Positions 31,876 through 39,923 of a stretch of 44,766 nt of DNA are shown piece after piece; positions within the stretch are counted from its first letter, which is position 1, and each line of letters starts with the position of its first letter. The position numbers and the translations under genes were made by a program. Origin of the DNA: Ruminococcaceae bacterium UBA1405 (GTDB taxonomy: Bacteria; Bacillota; Clostridia; Oscillospirales; Ruminococcaceae); the NCBI GenBank assembly GCA_002305685.1, contig DBQB01000066.1, positions 1-44,766 of the forward strand, in the 5' to 3' direction. The notes under the pieces were generated by a model, which worked only from the letters and a program-made list of their open reading frames with translations, was not told the origin of the DNA and ran no database searches.

Positions 31876-32310
31876 ATGAATACGATGATGATGTTTTTGC
31901 TGCCCCTGGCCGCTGTAGTACTGCTGATGGCTCCCCTGGTCCCGGTTTACACCGGCGTTACCACCGGTAAGAAGGCCAAACACGCGATGATCTTCAATCT
32001 CTGCGCCTTTTTCGGAATCTGCCTGCTGGCTGTGGTTCTGCCTCTGGGCGGTTTTGTCAGTGCTGCCGATGCTGCTGAGACCGCTGCCTCTGCTTCCAGC
32101 GCTGGCCTGGGTTATATCGCCGCTGCGCTGGTAACCGGTATGTCCGCCATCGGCGCCGGTATCGCTGTTGCCGCCGCTGCTCCTGCCGCCATCGGCGCTT
32201 TCTCCGAGGATGCCAAGAACTTCGGTAAATCCCTGATCTTTGTGGCTCTGGGCGAAGGTGTCGCACTGTACGGCCTGCTGATCTCTATCCTGATCCTCAA
32301 CAAGATCTAA
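31876..32310 (+). CDS. atpK: V-type ATPase rotor subunit K (c ring)
   Basis: 144 residues, four hydrophobic segments. The second hairpin is a normal c-subunit pair: GLGYIAAALVTGMSAIGAGI followed by LIFVALGEGVALYGLLISIL with the ion-binding Glu127. The first hairpin (MMMFLLPLAAVVLLMAPLV and AMIFNLCAFFGICLLAVVLP) lacks the usual glycine pattern and looks little like a c-subunit repeat. The Gln that helps bind sodium in Enterococcus hirae NtpK appears to be Val97, which hints at proton coupling; this is inference. AGGAATAAC precedes ATG 31876. A strong hairpin follows the gene. Confidence 0.85.
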   Translation: MNTMMMFLLPLAAVVLLMAPLVPVYTGVTTGKKAKHAMIFNLCAFFGICLLAVVLPLGGFVSAADAAETAASASSAGLGYIAAALVTGMSAIGAGIAVAAAAPAAIGAFSEDAKNFGKSLIFVALGEGVALYGLLISILILNKI

Positions 32311-32339
32311 GGATCATAAGCGGCAGAATATGTCTGGTT

Positions 32340-32363
32340 GCCGGGCGCTGTGGCGCGCCCGGC
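32340..32363 (+). promoter_or_regulatory. Hairpin between subunits K and F
   Basis: GCCGGGCGC (32340-32348) pairs with GCGCCCGGC (32355-32363) over a 6-base loop. No T run follows. It may protect the upstream c-subunit message so that more rotor protein is made. Confidence 0.5.
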
Positions 32364-32382
32364 TGTGAATGAGGAAAAGCAA

Positions 32383-32691
32383 ATGAAATTTTTTGTGATC
32401 AGCGACAACCGTGATACCCAGATGGGAATGCGGCTGGCAGGGATGGAAGGGGTTGTGGTACATACCCCTGAGGAGGTGTCCGAGGCTCTGGACAAGGCCG
32501 TGGCCGATCCCGAGATCGGCGTGGTGCTCATGACCCAGAAGCTGATCGACATCTGTGCCGGCAAGGTATACGACATCAAGCTCAACTACCGCCGCCCTCT
32601 GATTGTGGAGGTACCGGACCGTCATGGTTACGGCAATGTGGGAGATTCCATTGAGCGGTATGTCAGCGAAGCGATTGGAATTAAATTTTAA
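32383..32691 (+). CDS. atpF: V-type ATPase subunit F
   Basis: 102 residues of the central-shaft F subunit: KFFVISDNRDTQMGMRLAGM, then GVVLMTQKLIDICAGKVYDI and LIVEVPDRHG, as in the family, with a Rossmann-like fold and C-terminal helix. ATG 32383 has GAGGAAAAG upstream; the frame reaching back to 32338 begins within the K-F hairpin and is rejected. 23 bases separate it from subunit E. Confidence 0.9.
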   Translation: MKFFVISDNRDTQMGMRLAGMEGVVVHTPEEVSEALDKAVADPEIGVVLMTQKLIDICAGKVYDIKLNYRRPLIVEVPDRHGYGNVGDSIERYVSEAIGIKF

Positions 32692-32714
32692 GCGGGAAAG
32701 GATGGCATAAAAGA

Positions 32715-33332
32715 ATGCCTGTCTATAATGCGGATAAGCTGGCTGTCCTGCGCCAGCTGATGTTGGAAAAGGCGCAAGCCGAAAAACAAGCGATACAGTT
32801 GGAATTGGAGCACAAACGTGCGGCACAGCTGGAAAAGGTGAAAGACCAGGCGTTGCAGGACGCCTATCAGGTGATTCAGTCCCAGAGAGGGAATATCAGC
32901 GTACAGGCAGTTTCCGCTCTGTCTCAAAAGAGTGGAGAGCTGCGCAAACAACTGATCCGGCAGCGGGATAACTATGCCCAGGCTGTTTTTGATGAAGTTA
33001 AGAGCCGGTTGGAAGCGTTTTCCGCCGGAAAAGAATATGGAAAATATCTGGAAAATTCCCTGCAGAATGCTGCCGCTTCCGGCCTTTTTGACAAGAACAA
33101 AGAGACGCTGCTTCGGGTAAGCGCCCGGGATTTGCAGCGCAAAGAGGAGATTCAGAAAGCTTTTGGATTTCCCTGCTGTGTGAAAGCGGATGAGACCATC
33201 GAGCTGGGCGGCTTTATTGCGGAAAGCCGGGAAAAAGGGATTGCACTGGATCGGACGCTGGACCAAAAATTGGAGCAGCAGAAGGAATGGTTTTACGGAA
33301 ATTCCGGATTTTTGGTGGAAGCTTCCTTTTAA
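32715..33332 (+). CDS. atpE: V-type ATPase subunit E (peripheral stalk)
   Basis: 205 residues. A long N-terminal coiled coil (about 10-100, EKAQAEKQAIQLELEHKRAA) followed by a globular C-terminal part ending in GGFIAESREKGIALDRTLDQ, the typical subunit E end. It pairs with the G/H subunit. The N-terminal coil (KADKLAVLRQLML and following) is only loosely conserved, as usual. A 90-base gap with nested repeats separates it from subunit A. Confidence 0.8.
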   Translation: MPVYNADKLAVLRQLMLEKAQAEKQAIQLELEHKRAAQLEKVKDQALQDAYQVIQSQRGNISVQAVSALSQKSGELRKQLIRQRDNYAQAVFDEVKSRLEAFSAGKEYGKYLENSLQNAAASGLFDKNKETLLRVSARDLQRKEEIQKAFGFPCCVKADETIELGGFIAESREKGIALDRTLDQKLEQQKEWFYGNSGFLVEASF

Positions 33333-33349
33333 ACCCGGAGCTTTTCCGG

Positions 33350-33392
33350 CCTTTGACCACCGGAGAGAAATCCGTTTGTAATTGGTCAAAGG
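33350..33392 (+). repeat. Nested inverted repeats between subunits E and A
   Basis: CCTTTGACCA (33350-33359) is the exact inverse of TGGTCAAAGG (33383-33392). Inside lies CGGA/TCCG (33361-33364/33371-33374), and just upstream CCGGA/TCCGG (33335-33339/33345-33349). The set can fold into a branched RNA. No T run, so processing or translation control is more likely than termination. Confidence 0.5.
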
Positions 33393-33422
33393 TTTGCAAA
33401 GGATTGTAGGGGTGAAAATAAA

Positions 33423-35177
33423 TTGAATCAAAATGTAATCTATTCCATCAATGGTCCGGTGGTTACCGTAAAGGATACCGCGGATTTTACGATGATGGAA
33501 ATGGTATATGTGGGAGAAAAGCACCTGATTGGCGAGGTAATCTCCATCACCACAAAGGCTACCACCATACAGGTCTATGAGGAGACCACCGGGCTGCGTC
33601 CCGGGGAACCGGTGGAACCCACCGGAATGCCGCTGTGCGCTACGCTGGGCCCGGGAATCATCCGCAACATTTTTGACGGCATCGAGCGGCCGCTGAAGGA
33701 TATCGCCGCCATCTCCGGGCATTTCATTGCCGAGGGCAGCAACGTGCCTTCGCTGGACCCCAATCAGAAATGGCAGGTAACCCTCAAGGTGAAGGCAGGG
33801 GATACCGTTACAGGCGGACAGATCTATGCCACCTGTCCTGAGACGCCGGTGGTGGAACACCGCTGCATGGTGCCTCCGGATCTCTCCGGCACCATCAGCT
33901 GGACCGCTCCCGACGGGGAATATACCGTCAACGATGTGGTGGCAAAACTTACCGATAAAAAGGGCGTGGAACATTCGCTGACCTTGTGCCAGCGCTGGCC
34001 CATCCGTCAGCCCCGTCCGGTACAGCGCCGTCTGCCCATCTCCCGTCCGCTGATCACCGGTCAGCGGGTCATCGATACCCTTTTCCCCATCGCCAAGGGA
34101 GGCACCGCTGCGGTGCCGGGCGGTTTCGGTACCGGAAAAACCATGACCCAGCATCAGATTGCCAAATGGTGTGATGCGGATATCATTGTATATGTAGGCT
34201 GCGGCGAACGTGGCAACGAGATGACCCAGGTGCTGGAGGAATTCTCCGAGCTGATCGACCCCCGCACCCAGAAACCTCTGACCGATCGTACCGTACTGAT
34301 TGCCAACACCTCCAATATGCCGGTGGCAGCCCGTGAGGCTTCCATCTACACCGGCGTGACGCTGGCAGAATACTACCGGGATATGGGATACCATGTGGCG
34401 GTTATGGCCGATTCCACCTCCCGTTGGGCGGAGGCGCTGCGGGAGATTTCCGGACGACTGGAAGAGATGCCCGCTGAGGAAGGTTTCCCCGCCTATCTGC
34501 CCTCCCGTATCTCTCAGTTTTACGAGCGGGCCGGCTATATGCTGACCAAGTGCGACAAGGAGGGTTCTGTTTCCATCATTGGAGCCGTATCCCCCCAGGG
34601 CGCCGACTTTTCCGAACCGGTGACCCAGAACACCAAGCGTTTTGTCCGCTGCTTCTGGGCGCTGGATAAAAACCTGGCCTACGCCCGTCACTATGCCGCC
34701 ATCAACTGGAACCTGAGCTACAGCGAGTATCTGGACGACCTGGCGGATTGGTACGACCGGGAGGTAAATCCCCAGTTTATCGAATACCGGCGGCAGATCA
34801 CCGCGCTGCTGGGTGAGGAAAGCCAGCTGATGGAGATTGTAAAGCTCATCGGCGCCGATGTGCTGCCCGATTATCAGAAGCTGGTGCTGGAGGTTGCAAA
34901 GCTGATCCGTGTCGGATTTTTGCAGCAGAACGCTTTCCACAAGGACGATACCTACGTTCCCATGCCCAAGCAGTTCCGGATGATGGAGGTTATCCTGTAT
35001 CTGTATAAGAAGGCGCTGCCGCTGGTCAACAGCGGCGTACCGGTTACCTTCATCAGTGAGACCGGTTTGTTTGATACCATCGTCAAGATGAAATATGAAG
35101 TTCCCAACGATCATATGGAGCTTTTTGATCATTACTTTACCGAGATTGATGAAAAGCTGTCCAAGCTGGCGCGCTAA
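33423..35177 (+). CDS. atpA: V-type ATPase catalytic subunit A
   Basis: 584 residues, the ATP-hydrolysing or ATP-making head subunit. Walker A PGGFGTGKTM (about residue 232), catalytic Glu in YVGCGERGNEM, Walker B region VAVMADSTSRWAEALRE, and the extra non-homologous region of A subunits (about 110-200). Starts at TTG 33423, eight bases after AGGGGTG; no other start matches the family N-terminus YSINGPVVTVKD. 17 bases to subunit B. Confidence 0.95.
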   Translation: MNQNVIYSINGPVVTVKDTADFTMMEMVYVGEKHLIGEVISITTKATTIQVYEETTGLRPGEPVEPTGMPLCATLGPGIIRNIFDGIERPLKDIAAISGHFIAEGSNVPSLDPNQKWQVTLKVKAGDTVTGGQIYATCPETPVVEHRCMVPPDLSGTISWTAPDGEYTVNDVVAKLTDKKGVEHSLTLCQRWPIRQPRPVQRRLPISRPLITGQRVIDTLFPIAKGGTAAVPGGFGTGKTMTQHQIAKWCDADIIVYVGCGERGNEMTQVLEEFSELIDPRTQKPLTDRTVLIANTSNMPVAAREASIYTGVTLAEYYRDMGYHVAVMADSTSRWAEALREISGRLEEMPAEEGFPAYLPSRISQFYERAGYMLTKCDKEGSVSIIGAVSPQGADFSEPVTQNTKRFVRCFWALDKNLAYARHYAAINWNLSYSEYLDDLADWYDREVNPQFIEYRRQITALLGEESQLMEIVKLIGADVLPDYQKLVLEVAKLIRVGFLQQNAFHKDDTYVPMPKQFRMMEVILYLYKKALPLVNSGVPVTFISETGLFDTIVKMKYEVPNDHMELFDHYFTEIDEKLSKLAR

Positions 35178-35194
35178 AAGGAGGCCGAGATCAA

Positions 35195-36601
35195 ATGTCA
35201 AATATCCAGTTTACAGGACTGAGCGAAATCAATGGCCCCCTGATTGCGCTGGACCATGTGCCGGAGGTTTCCTATGAGGAAATGGTGGAGATCGTCCTGG
35301 ACGACGGTTCCAGCCGGTTTGGCCGTGTAGTGCAGATTGAAGGAGAAAAGGCCATTGTACAGGTCTTTGAAGGTACCACAGGCATCTCCTTACACAACAC
35401 CCGCACCCGTTTTCTGGGGCATCCGATGCAGATTCCCCTCTCCACCGAGCTGTTGGGACGGGTGTTCAGCGGTTCCGGCACACCCATCGACGGATTGGGG
35501 GATGTGTACGCGGAAAGATATGGCGATGTCAACGGCCGTCCCCTCAACCCGGTATCCCGTACCTATCCCAGAAACTATATCAATACCGGAATTTCTACCA
35601 TCGACTGTATGACCACCCTGATTCGCGGCCAAAAGCTGCCCATCTTCTCCGGTTCCGGTATGTCCCACAATAAGCTGGCGGTACAGATTGTGCGTCAGGC
35701 CCAGATTACCGGCGAGGAGGATGCAAAATTCTGCGTGATCTTTGCCGCTATGGGCGTTACCAACGATGTGGCAGAATATTTCCGCCGCTCCTTTGAGCAG
35801 TCGGGTGTTATGTCCCGGGTGGTTATGTTCCTCAACCTCTCCAATGACCCCATCATCGAGCGTATCCTTACCCCCAAATGCGCTCTGACTGCCGCCGAAT
35901 ATCTGGCTTTTGAGCACGATATGCACGTGCTGGTTATCCTCACCGATATCACCTCCTACTGCGAGGCGCTGCGTGAGTTCAGCTCTTCCAAAGGAGAGAT
36001 TCCCGGAAGAAAAGGATATCCCGGCTATCTGTATTCCGATCTGGCCTCCCTTTACGAGCGGGCCGGAATTGTCAAGGGCCGTAAAGGTTCGGTGACCCAG
36101 ATCCCGATCCTGACCATGCCCAACGACGATATCACCCATCCCGTTCCCGACCTGACCGGTTATATCACCGAGGGACAGATTGTTCTGGACCGCAGTTTGG
36201 AGCAGAGCGGATGTTATCCGCCCATCGGGGTGCTGCCGTCCCTTTCCCGTCTGATGAAGGATGGCGTCGGCGCAGGGTACACCCGTGAGGATCATTCCGC
36301 CGTCACCAACCAGTTGTTTGCATCCTATGCCAAGGTACAGGATGCCCGGGCGCTGGCCTCAGTTATCGGCGAGGAGGAGCTTTCCAAAGTTGACCGGATG
36401 TATATGGAATTCGGCCGGATGTTTGAAAAGTTTTTTGTATCCCAGGGCGTCAATGAAAACCGCACCATCGAGCAGACGCTGGATCTCGGTTGGCGGCTGT
36501 TGTCGCTGCTGCCCATGGAGGAATTGGACCGGGTGGATAATGCGATTTTGAAACAGCATTATGTGGGAAATGCGGCTGAGAGCTTCCGGGAAGCGGAATA
36601 A
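35195..36601 (+). CDS. atpB: V-type ATPase regulatory subunit B
   Basis: 468 residues, the non-catalytic head subunit that alternates with A. It lacks a Walker A and has instead GQKLPIFSGSGMSHNKLAVQ; FGRVVQIEGEKAIVQVFEGT and MVSRVVMFLN-like strand segments (here GVMSRVVMFLNLSND) are family features. AGGAGG lies ten bases before ATG 35195. 26 bases to subunit D. Confidence 0.95.
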   Translation: MSNIQFTGLSEINGPLIALDHVPEVSYEEMVEIVLDDGSSRFGRVVQIEGEKAIVQVFEGTTGISLHNTRTRFLGHPMQIPLSTELLGRVFSGSGTPIDGLGDVYAERYGDVNGRPLNPVSRTYPRNYINTGISTIDCMTTLIRGQKLPIFSGSGMSHNKLAVQIVRQAQITGEEDAKFCVIFAAMGVTNDVAEYFRRSFEQSGVMSRVVMFLNLSNDPIIERILTPKCALTAAEYLAFEHDMHVLVILTDITSYCEALREFSSSKGEIPGRKGYPGYLYSDLASLYERAGIVKGRKGSVTQIPILTMPNDDITHPVPDLTGYITEGQIVLDRSLEQSGCYPPIGVLPSLSRLMKDGVGAGYTREDHSAVTNQLFASYAKVQDARALASVIGEEELSKVDRMYMEFGRMFEKFFVSQGVNENRTIEQTLDLGWRLLSLLPMEELDRVDNAILKQHYVGNAAESFREAE

Positions 36602-36627
36602 AATAAGTAGCAAAGGAGCGAACATGG

Positions 36628-37263
36628 ATGGCACAGCAGATATTTCCGACCAAAGGAAACCTGATGGCGGCCAAAAAGTCATTGGGCTTTTCCAAGATGG
36701 GTTATGAGCTGATGGATCGCAAACGCAACATCCTGATTCGTGAGATGATGCTGCTGATCGATAAGGTGAAAGCGCTTCGGGAGGAGATTGACAAAACCTT
36801 TGCCCAGGCGTATCAGGCCCTTCAGACCGCCAACGTCTCGTTGGGCGTGATTGAGGAGCTGGCCAGCGCGGTGCCGGTGGAGGATGGAATCACCCTCAAC
36901 TACCGCAGCGTTATGGGGGTGGAGATCCCTGAGGTAAAGCTGGAAGAGCAGCCGATGCGGCTGTATTACAGCCTTTACGGGACCAACTCCCGGTTGGACG
37001 ATGCATATTTTTGTTTCGCCAGAGTAAAACAGCTGACCGTAACGCTGGCGGAGGTGGAGAACAGTGTCTACCGTCTGGCCAACGCCATCCGCAAGACTCA
37101 GCGCCGGGCCAATGCCTTAAAGAATATCATTATTCCCAACTTTGAACATACCGTTACCTTCATCAGCGAGGCGTTGGAGGAGAAGGAACGGGAGGAATTC
37201 TCCCGTCTAAAGGTCATCAAGGCCGGCAAACAGCGGGCACAGCAGCAAACTTCCGCCGAATAG
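36628..37263 (+). CDS. atpD: V-type ATPase subunit D (central shaft)
   Basis: 211 residues, mostly two long helices forming the rotor shaft. Family features: FPTKGNLMAAKKSLGFSKMG near the start, LMDRKRNILIREMM, and NALKNIIIPNFEHTVTFISE near the end. ATG 36628 has AAAGGAG nine bases upstream; ATG 36624 is out of frame. Last gene of the operon, with a terminator 60 bases later. Confidence 0.95.
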   Translation: MAQQIFPTKGNLMAAKKSLGFSKMGYELMDRKRNILIREMMLLIDKVKALREEIDKTFAQAYQALQTANVSLGVIEELASAVPVEDGITLNYRSVMGVEIPEVKLEEQPMRLYYSLYGTNSRLDDAYFCFARVKQLTVTLAEVENSVYRLANAIRKTQRRANALKNIIIPNFEHTVTFISEALEEKEREEFSRLKVIKAGKQRAQQQTSAE

Positions 37264-37323
37264 ATTTGGCGTTTTCCCATTCCGAGCATTGCCGCATCGG
37301 CGGTGGAATTTCCCAAAATCAGG

Positions 37324-37359
37324 GGAGCAAAGTCCATATGTGGATTTTGCTCCTTTTTT
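37324..37359 (+). terminator. Terminator of the V-ATPase operon
   Basis: GGAGCAAAGTCC (37324-37335) pairs with GGATTTTGCTCC (37342-37353), one wobble, followed by six T. Confidence 0.85.
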
Positions 37360-37425
37360 GTTGCCCACAGTATTTCGGTGGGAAAGGAGAGGGGGGGGAC
37401 CGTTCTCTAGCGGTCAAAGTCAAAT

Positions 37426-37466
37426 GTGACATAGTCACGGTAAAGCGGTGTTTTTAAAGATACAAT
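37426..37466 (+). promoter_or_regulatory. CRP/FNR-like palindrome plus -10 before the thiol relay operon
   Basis: GTGAC-ATA-GTCAC (37426-37438) is a perfect palindrome close to the TGTGA...TCACA pattern of CRP/FNR-family activators. A -10 TACAAT lies at 37461-37466 with no good -35. If transcription starts about seven bases after the -10, the palindrome centres near -41, the usual class II activator position. Another inverted repeat GACCG/CGGTC lies at 37398-37415. Confidence 0.5.
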
Positions 37467-37496
37467 AGGAATAGAATCAATATTGGGAGGACGAAA

Positions 37497-38150
37497 ATGC
37501 AGTATATCATCACCTTTCTGGAAGGGGTTATCTCCTTCATTTCCCCCTGTATGCTTCCCATGCTGCCGCTGTATATCTCCTATTTTGCCGGAAATACCGG
37601 GAAAAAGCACCATACGCTGCTGCGGGCATCGGCGTTTGTGTTGGGATTTACGGTGGTTTTTACGGCGTTGGGACTTTTCGCCGGGACGCTGGGTTCCTTT
37701 TTAGGCCGGCATCAGACCGTCGTCAACTGGGTTTGCGGGATTGTGGTTATTTTGTTTGGCCTGAGCTATCTGGAGGTGATCCGCCTTCCCTTTTTTCGGG
37801 GAATGCAAGGCGGTCAAAAGGTGCAGAATGCTTTCTCCGCTTTTTTGTTTGGGATGATCTATTCGGTGAGTTTAACCCCCTGCGTGGGTGCGTTTTTGGG
37901 ATCGGCACTGATGCTGGCTTCCACCAGCGGCACGGCTCTTAGAGGCGGGGTGCTGCTGCTGACCTATTCGGTGGGGCTGGGGGTTCCCTTCCTGTTTTCC
38001 GCCGTGCTGATCGATCAGCTGAATACCGGGTTTGCGTGGATCAAAAAGCATTATCGGGTGATCAATACCGTTTGCGGCGTGTTTTTGATTCTGGTGGGCG
38101 TTTTGATGGCTACCGGATGGCTGGGGGCACTGCTGTCGCTGTTTTCGTGA
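37497..38150 (+). CDS. ccdA: CcdA-type transmembrane thiol-disulfide carrier
   Basis: 217 residues, six membrane spans. CcdA takes electrons from cytosolic thioredoxin and hands them to extracytoplasmic thioredoxin-like proteins through two cysteines. Both are present: Cys18 in FISPCMLPMLPLY and Cys129 in SLTPCVGAFLGSA. Start ATG 37497 has GGGAGG upstream. Nine bases later comes a TlpA-like protein, its natural partner. No cytochrome c gene is near, so the role here is more likely disulfide reduction or sulfur handling outside the membrane. Confidence 0.9.
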   Translation: MQYIITFLEGVISFISPCMLPMLPLYISYFAGNTGKKHHTLLRASAFVLGFTVVFTALGLFAGTLGSFLGRHQTVVNWVCGIVVILFGLSYLEVIRLPFFRGMQGGQKVQNAFSAFLFGMIYSVSLTPCVGAFLGSALMLASTSGTALRGGVLLLTYSVGLGVPFLFSAVLIDQLNTGFAWIKKHYRVINTVCGVFLILVGVLMATGWLGALLSLFS

Positions 38151-38159
38151 GGTGGAAAG

Positions 38160-38753
38160 ATGAAAAACAAAAAATTGCTCTTTGTATTGTTGGGCTTTGT
38201 GGCGGTGCTGGGGCTGGCGGCGCTGTTATATCCCCGGCTTACCGCCCGCTATACTCCGCAGCAAGCGGCTTCCGGGCAGAGTGAGGCCCCAGAGGGTTCT
38301 GGGACCGAGACCGATGTGATGGAGGCGCCGGACTTTACGGTACTGGATCTGGACGGGGAGGAGGTTTCCCTGTCGGATTACTTTGACAAACCGGTGGTGG
38401 TCAATTTCTGGGCCACCTGGTGCGGACCGTGCAAGTCGGAACTGCCCGCGTTTGACGCGGTGTATCAGGATTATAAGGATGAGGTGCATTTCCTGATGGT
38501 GAATATGACCGACGGAACCCGGGAGACGGTGGAGGGGGTCAAGGCGTTTGTGTCGGAAGGGGGATATACGTTCCCGGTATATTTTGACACCCAACAGGAT
38601 GCTGCCGGAACCTACGGCGTTTACTCCATCCCTGCAACCCTCTTTGTTCAGCAGGATGGCGGTCTGATCGGCGGATACATCGGCGCCATGGAGGAACAGA
38701 CGCTGCGGGAATATCTGGACGCACTGATTGCCGGTGAACTAAGAGCCCAGTAA
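38160..38753 (+). CDS. TlpA/ResA-like membrane-anchored thioredoxin
   Basis: 197 residues: an uncleaved N-terminal anchor (LLFVLLGFVAVLGLAALLY, about 6-24), a flexible linker (30-55) and a thioredoxin domain outside the cell. The redox motif WCGPC has Cys88 and Cys91 (NFWATWCGPCK) and the cis-proline is in SIPATLFV. It probably receives electrons from CcdA and reduces exported disulfides or carries persulfide. Co-transcribed with CcdA and the Fe-S/rhodanese genes downstream. Confidence 0.9.
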   Translation: MKNKKLLFVLLGFVAVLGLAALLYPRLTARYTPQQAASGQSEAPEGSGTETDVMEAPDFTVLDLDGEEVSLSDYFDKPVVVNFWATWCGPCKSELPAFDAVYQDYKDEVHFLMVNMTDGTRETVEGVKAFVSEGGYTFPVYFDTQQDAAGTYGVYSIPATLFVQQDGGLIGGYIGAMEEQTLREYLDALIAGELRAQ

Positions 38754-38786
38754 ACGTCCCTGAAAGGGAGAGAGGATGGTATCGTT

Positions 38787-38996
38787 ATGGCATCCAAACG
38801 TATTGCCGTGGTGGAGCAGGGACGCTGTGTGGCCTGTGGCGCCTGTGAAAATGTCTGTCCCCGCAAGGCGATCGGGGTATATAAGGGCTGTTATGCCCGG
38901 GTAGATCTGTCCCTTTGTGTGGGGTGCGGAAAATGTGGGCAGACCTGTCCAGCCGGATGTATCCGGCTTCAGGAGAGAACGGAGGCTCCGGTATGA
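38787..38996 (+). CDS. 2[4Fe-4S] ferredoxin
   Basis: 69 residues with two clusters: CVACGACENVCPRKA and CVGCGKCGQTCPAGC. A small electron carrier, cytosolic. The stop overlaps the start of the membrane Fe-S protein (ATGA), so the two are likely made together and may work as one electron path. An AGGATGG-type site precedes the start. Confidence 0.9.
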   Translation: MASKRIAVVEQGRCVACGACENVCPRKAIGVYKGCYARVDLSLCVGCGKCGQTCPAGCIRLQERTEAPV

Positions 38997-39565
38997 GAAG
39001 GAAACGCTGGTATGATTATCTTTGGATCTGGTCCATCGTGTATTTTGCCCTGGGTTTTTTCAATATTCTATTTGCTTGGCTGGGGATGATCGATTTCCTG
39101 TTACCGCTGGCCTTTGCTGCCTTCGGAGGAAACAAGTTTTTCTGCAACCATCTCTGTGGGAGAGGACAGCTGTTTCAGAAACTGGGCGGGGAGCTGAAAT
39201 GTTCCCGCAACAAGCCCAGCCCTCGATGGTTTTCCGCCAAATGGTTCCGGTATGGGTTTTTGGTGTTTTTCCTGGTCATGTTCGGCAACATGGTGTTTCA
39301 GACCTATCTGGTTGCCGTCGGAGCCGAGAGTCTGCGGGAAGCGATCAAACTGTTTTGGACCTTTCGCATTCCCTGGGGATGGACCTATACTGCCGGCACC
39401 GTTTCTCCCTGGATTGCCCAGTTCAGCTTCGGTTTTTACAGCCTGATGCTGACCTCGCTGCTCATCGGACTGATTGTGATGGTTCTCTACCGTCCCCGCA
39501 GCTGGTGTACCTTCTGTCCCATGGGAACCATGACCCAGTCTATCTGTAAAATCAAAAACCACTGA
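38993..39565 (+). CDS. Membrane Fe-S protein (NapH-like)
   Basis: 190 residues with about four membrane spans (YDYLWIWSIVYFALGFFNIL, FGFLVFFLVMFGNM-like segment near 85-105, FSFGFYSLMLTSLLIGLIVM near 145-170). Cysteine clusters FFCNHLCGRG and CSRN (about 40-62) and CTFCPMGTMTQSIC (about 172-185) resemble NapH/YccM/NosR-type electron-transfer proteins, though the first cluster is not the usual CPxG form. It may pass electrons between the cytosolic ferredoxin and the outside thiol system. Start ATG 38993 overlaps the ferredoxin stop. Family identity is moderate. Confidence 0.7.
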   Translation: MRRKRWYDYLWIWSIVYFALGFFNILFAWLGMIDFLLPLAFAAFGGNKFFCNHLCGRGQLFQKLGGELKCSRNKPSPRWFSAKWFRYGFLVFFLVMFGNMVFQTYLVAVGAESLREAIKLFWTFRIPWGWTYTAGTVSPWIAQFSFGFYSLMLTSLLIGLIVMVLYRPRSWCTFCPMGTMTQSICKIKNH

Positions 39566-39594
39566 GAAGAATCAAAAGGATGTGAAAAGAAGCG

Positions 39595-39915
39595 ATGGGA
39601 TTTTGGGATCTGTTTCGGGCTGAGGATATCAATAAAGGATTTTTACAATATCGCAATACCGTAGGCGCCATTTTGCTGGACGTGAGAACGCCGGAGGAGT
39701 TTTCCCAGGGGCATCTGCCCCACAGCGTCAATCTGCCGCTGCAAAAGCTCAGCGCCATCAGCAGTGTGACGGAAAACCGGCAGACACCCCTGTTTGTGTA
39801 TTGCCAAAGCGGCGCGCGCAGCCGTCAGGCGGTTGCGATGCTGCGGCAGATGGGATATACTGAAATTAACAATATTGGCGGTATCAGCGGTTACCGCGGA
39901 AAGGTCGAGAGGTGA
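39595..39915 (+). CDS. Rhodanese-domain protein
   Basis: 106 residues, a single rhodanese domain with LLDVRTPEEFSQGHLPHSVN and the active-site loop YCQSGARS (Cys70). It forms a cysteine persulfide and transfers sulfane sulfur; no export signal, so it acts in the cytosol. It lies between the membrane Fe-S protein and a CoA-disulfide reductase that carries its own rhodanese domain, giving two rhodanese units in one operon. Confidence 0.9.
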   Translation: MGFWDLFRAEDINKGFLQYRNTVGAILLDVRTPEEFSQGHLPHSVNLPLQKLSAISSVTENRQTPLFVYCQSGARSRQAVAMLRQMGYTEINNIGGISGYRGKVER

Positions 39916-39923
39916 CAGGAACG

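Noticed and set aside
29923..31983. Long minus-strand open frame of 686 codons opposite subunit I
   Set aside because: It mirrors a clear V-ATPase subunit, has His/Gln-rich non-protein-like composition, and no ribosome site or family resemblance.
32688..35201. Minus-strand open frame of 837 codons across subunits E and A
   Set aside because: Opposite two well-recognised ATPase genes; composition is typical of an antisense shadow of GC-rich coding sequence.
37411..37424. CtsR-like box (GGTCAAAGTCAAA)
   Set aside because: The two heptads overlap instead of being separated by three bases as in real CtsR sites, and the operon has no heat-shock gene.
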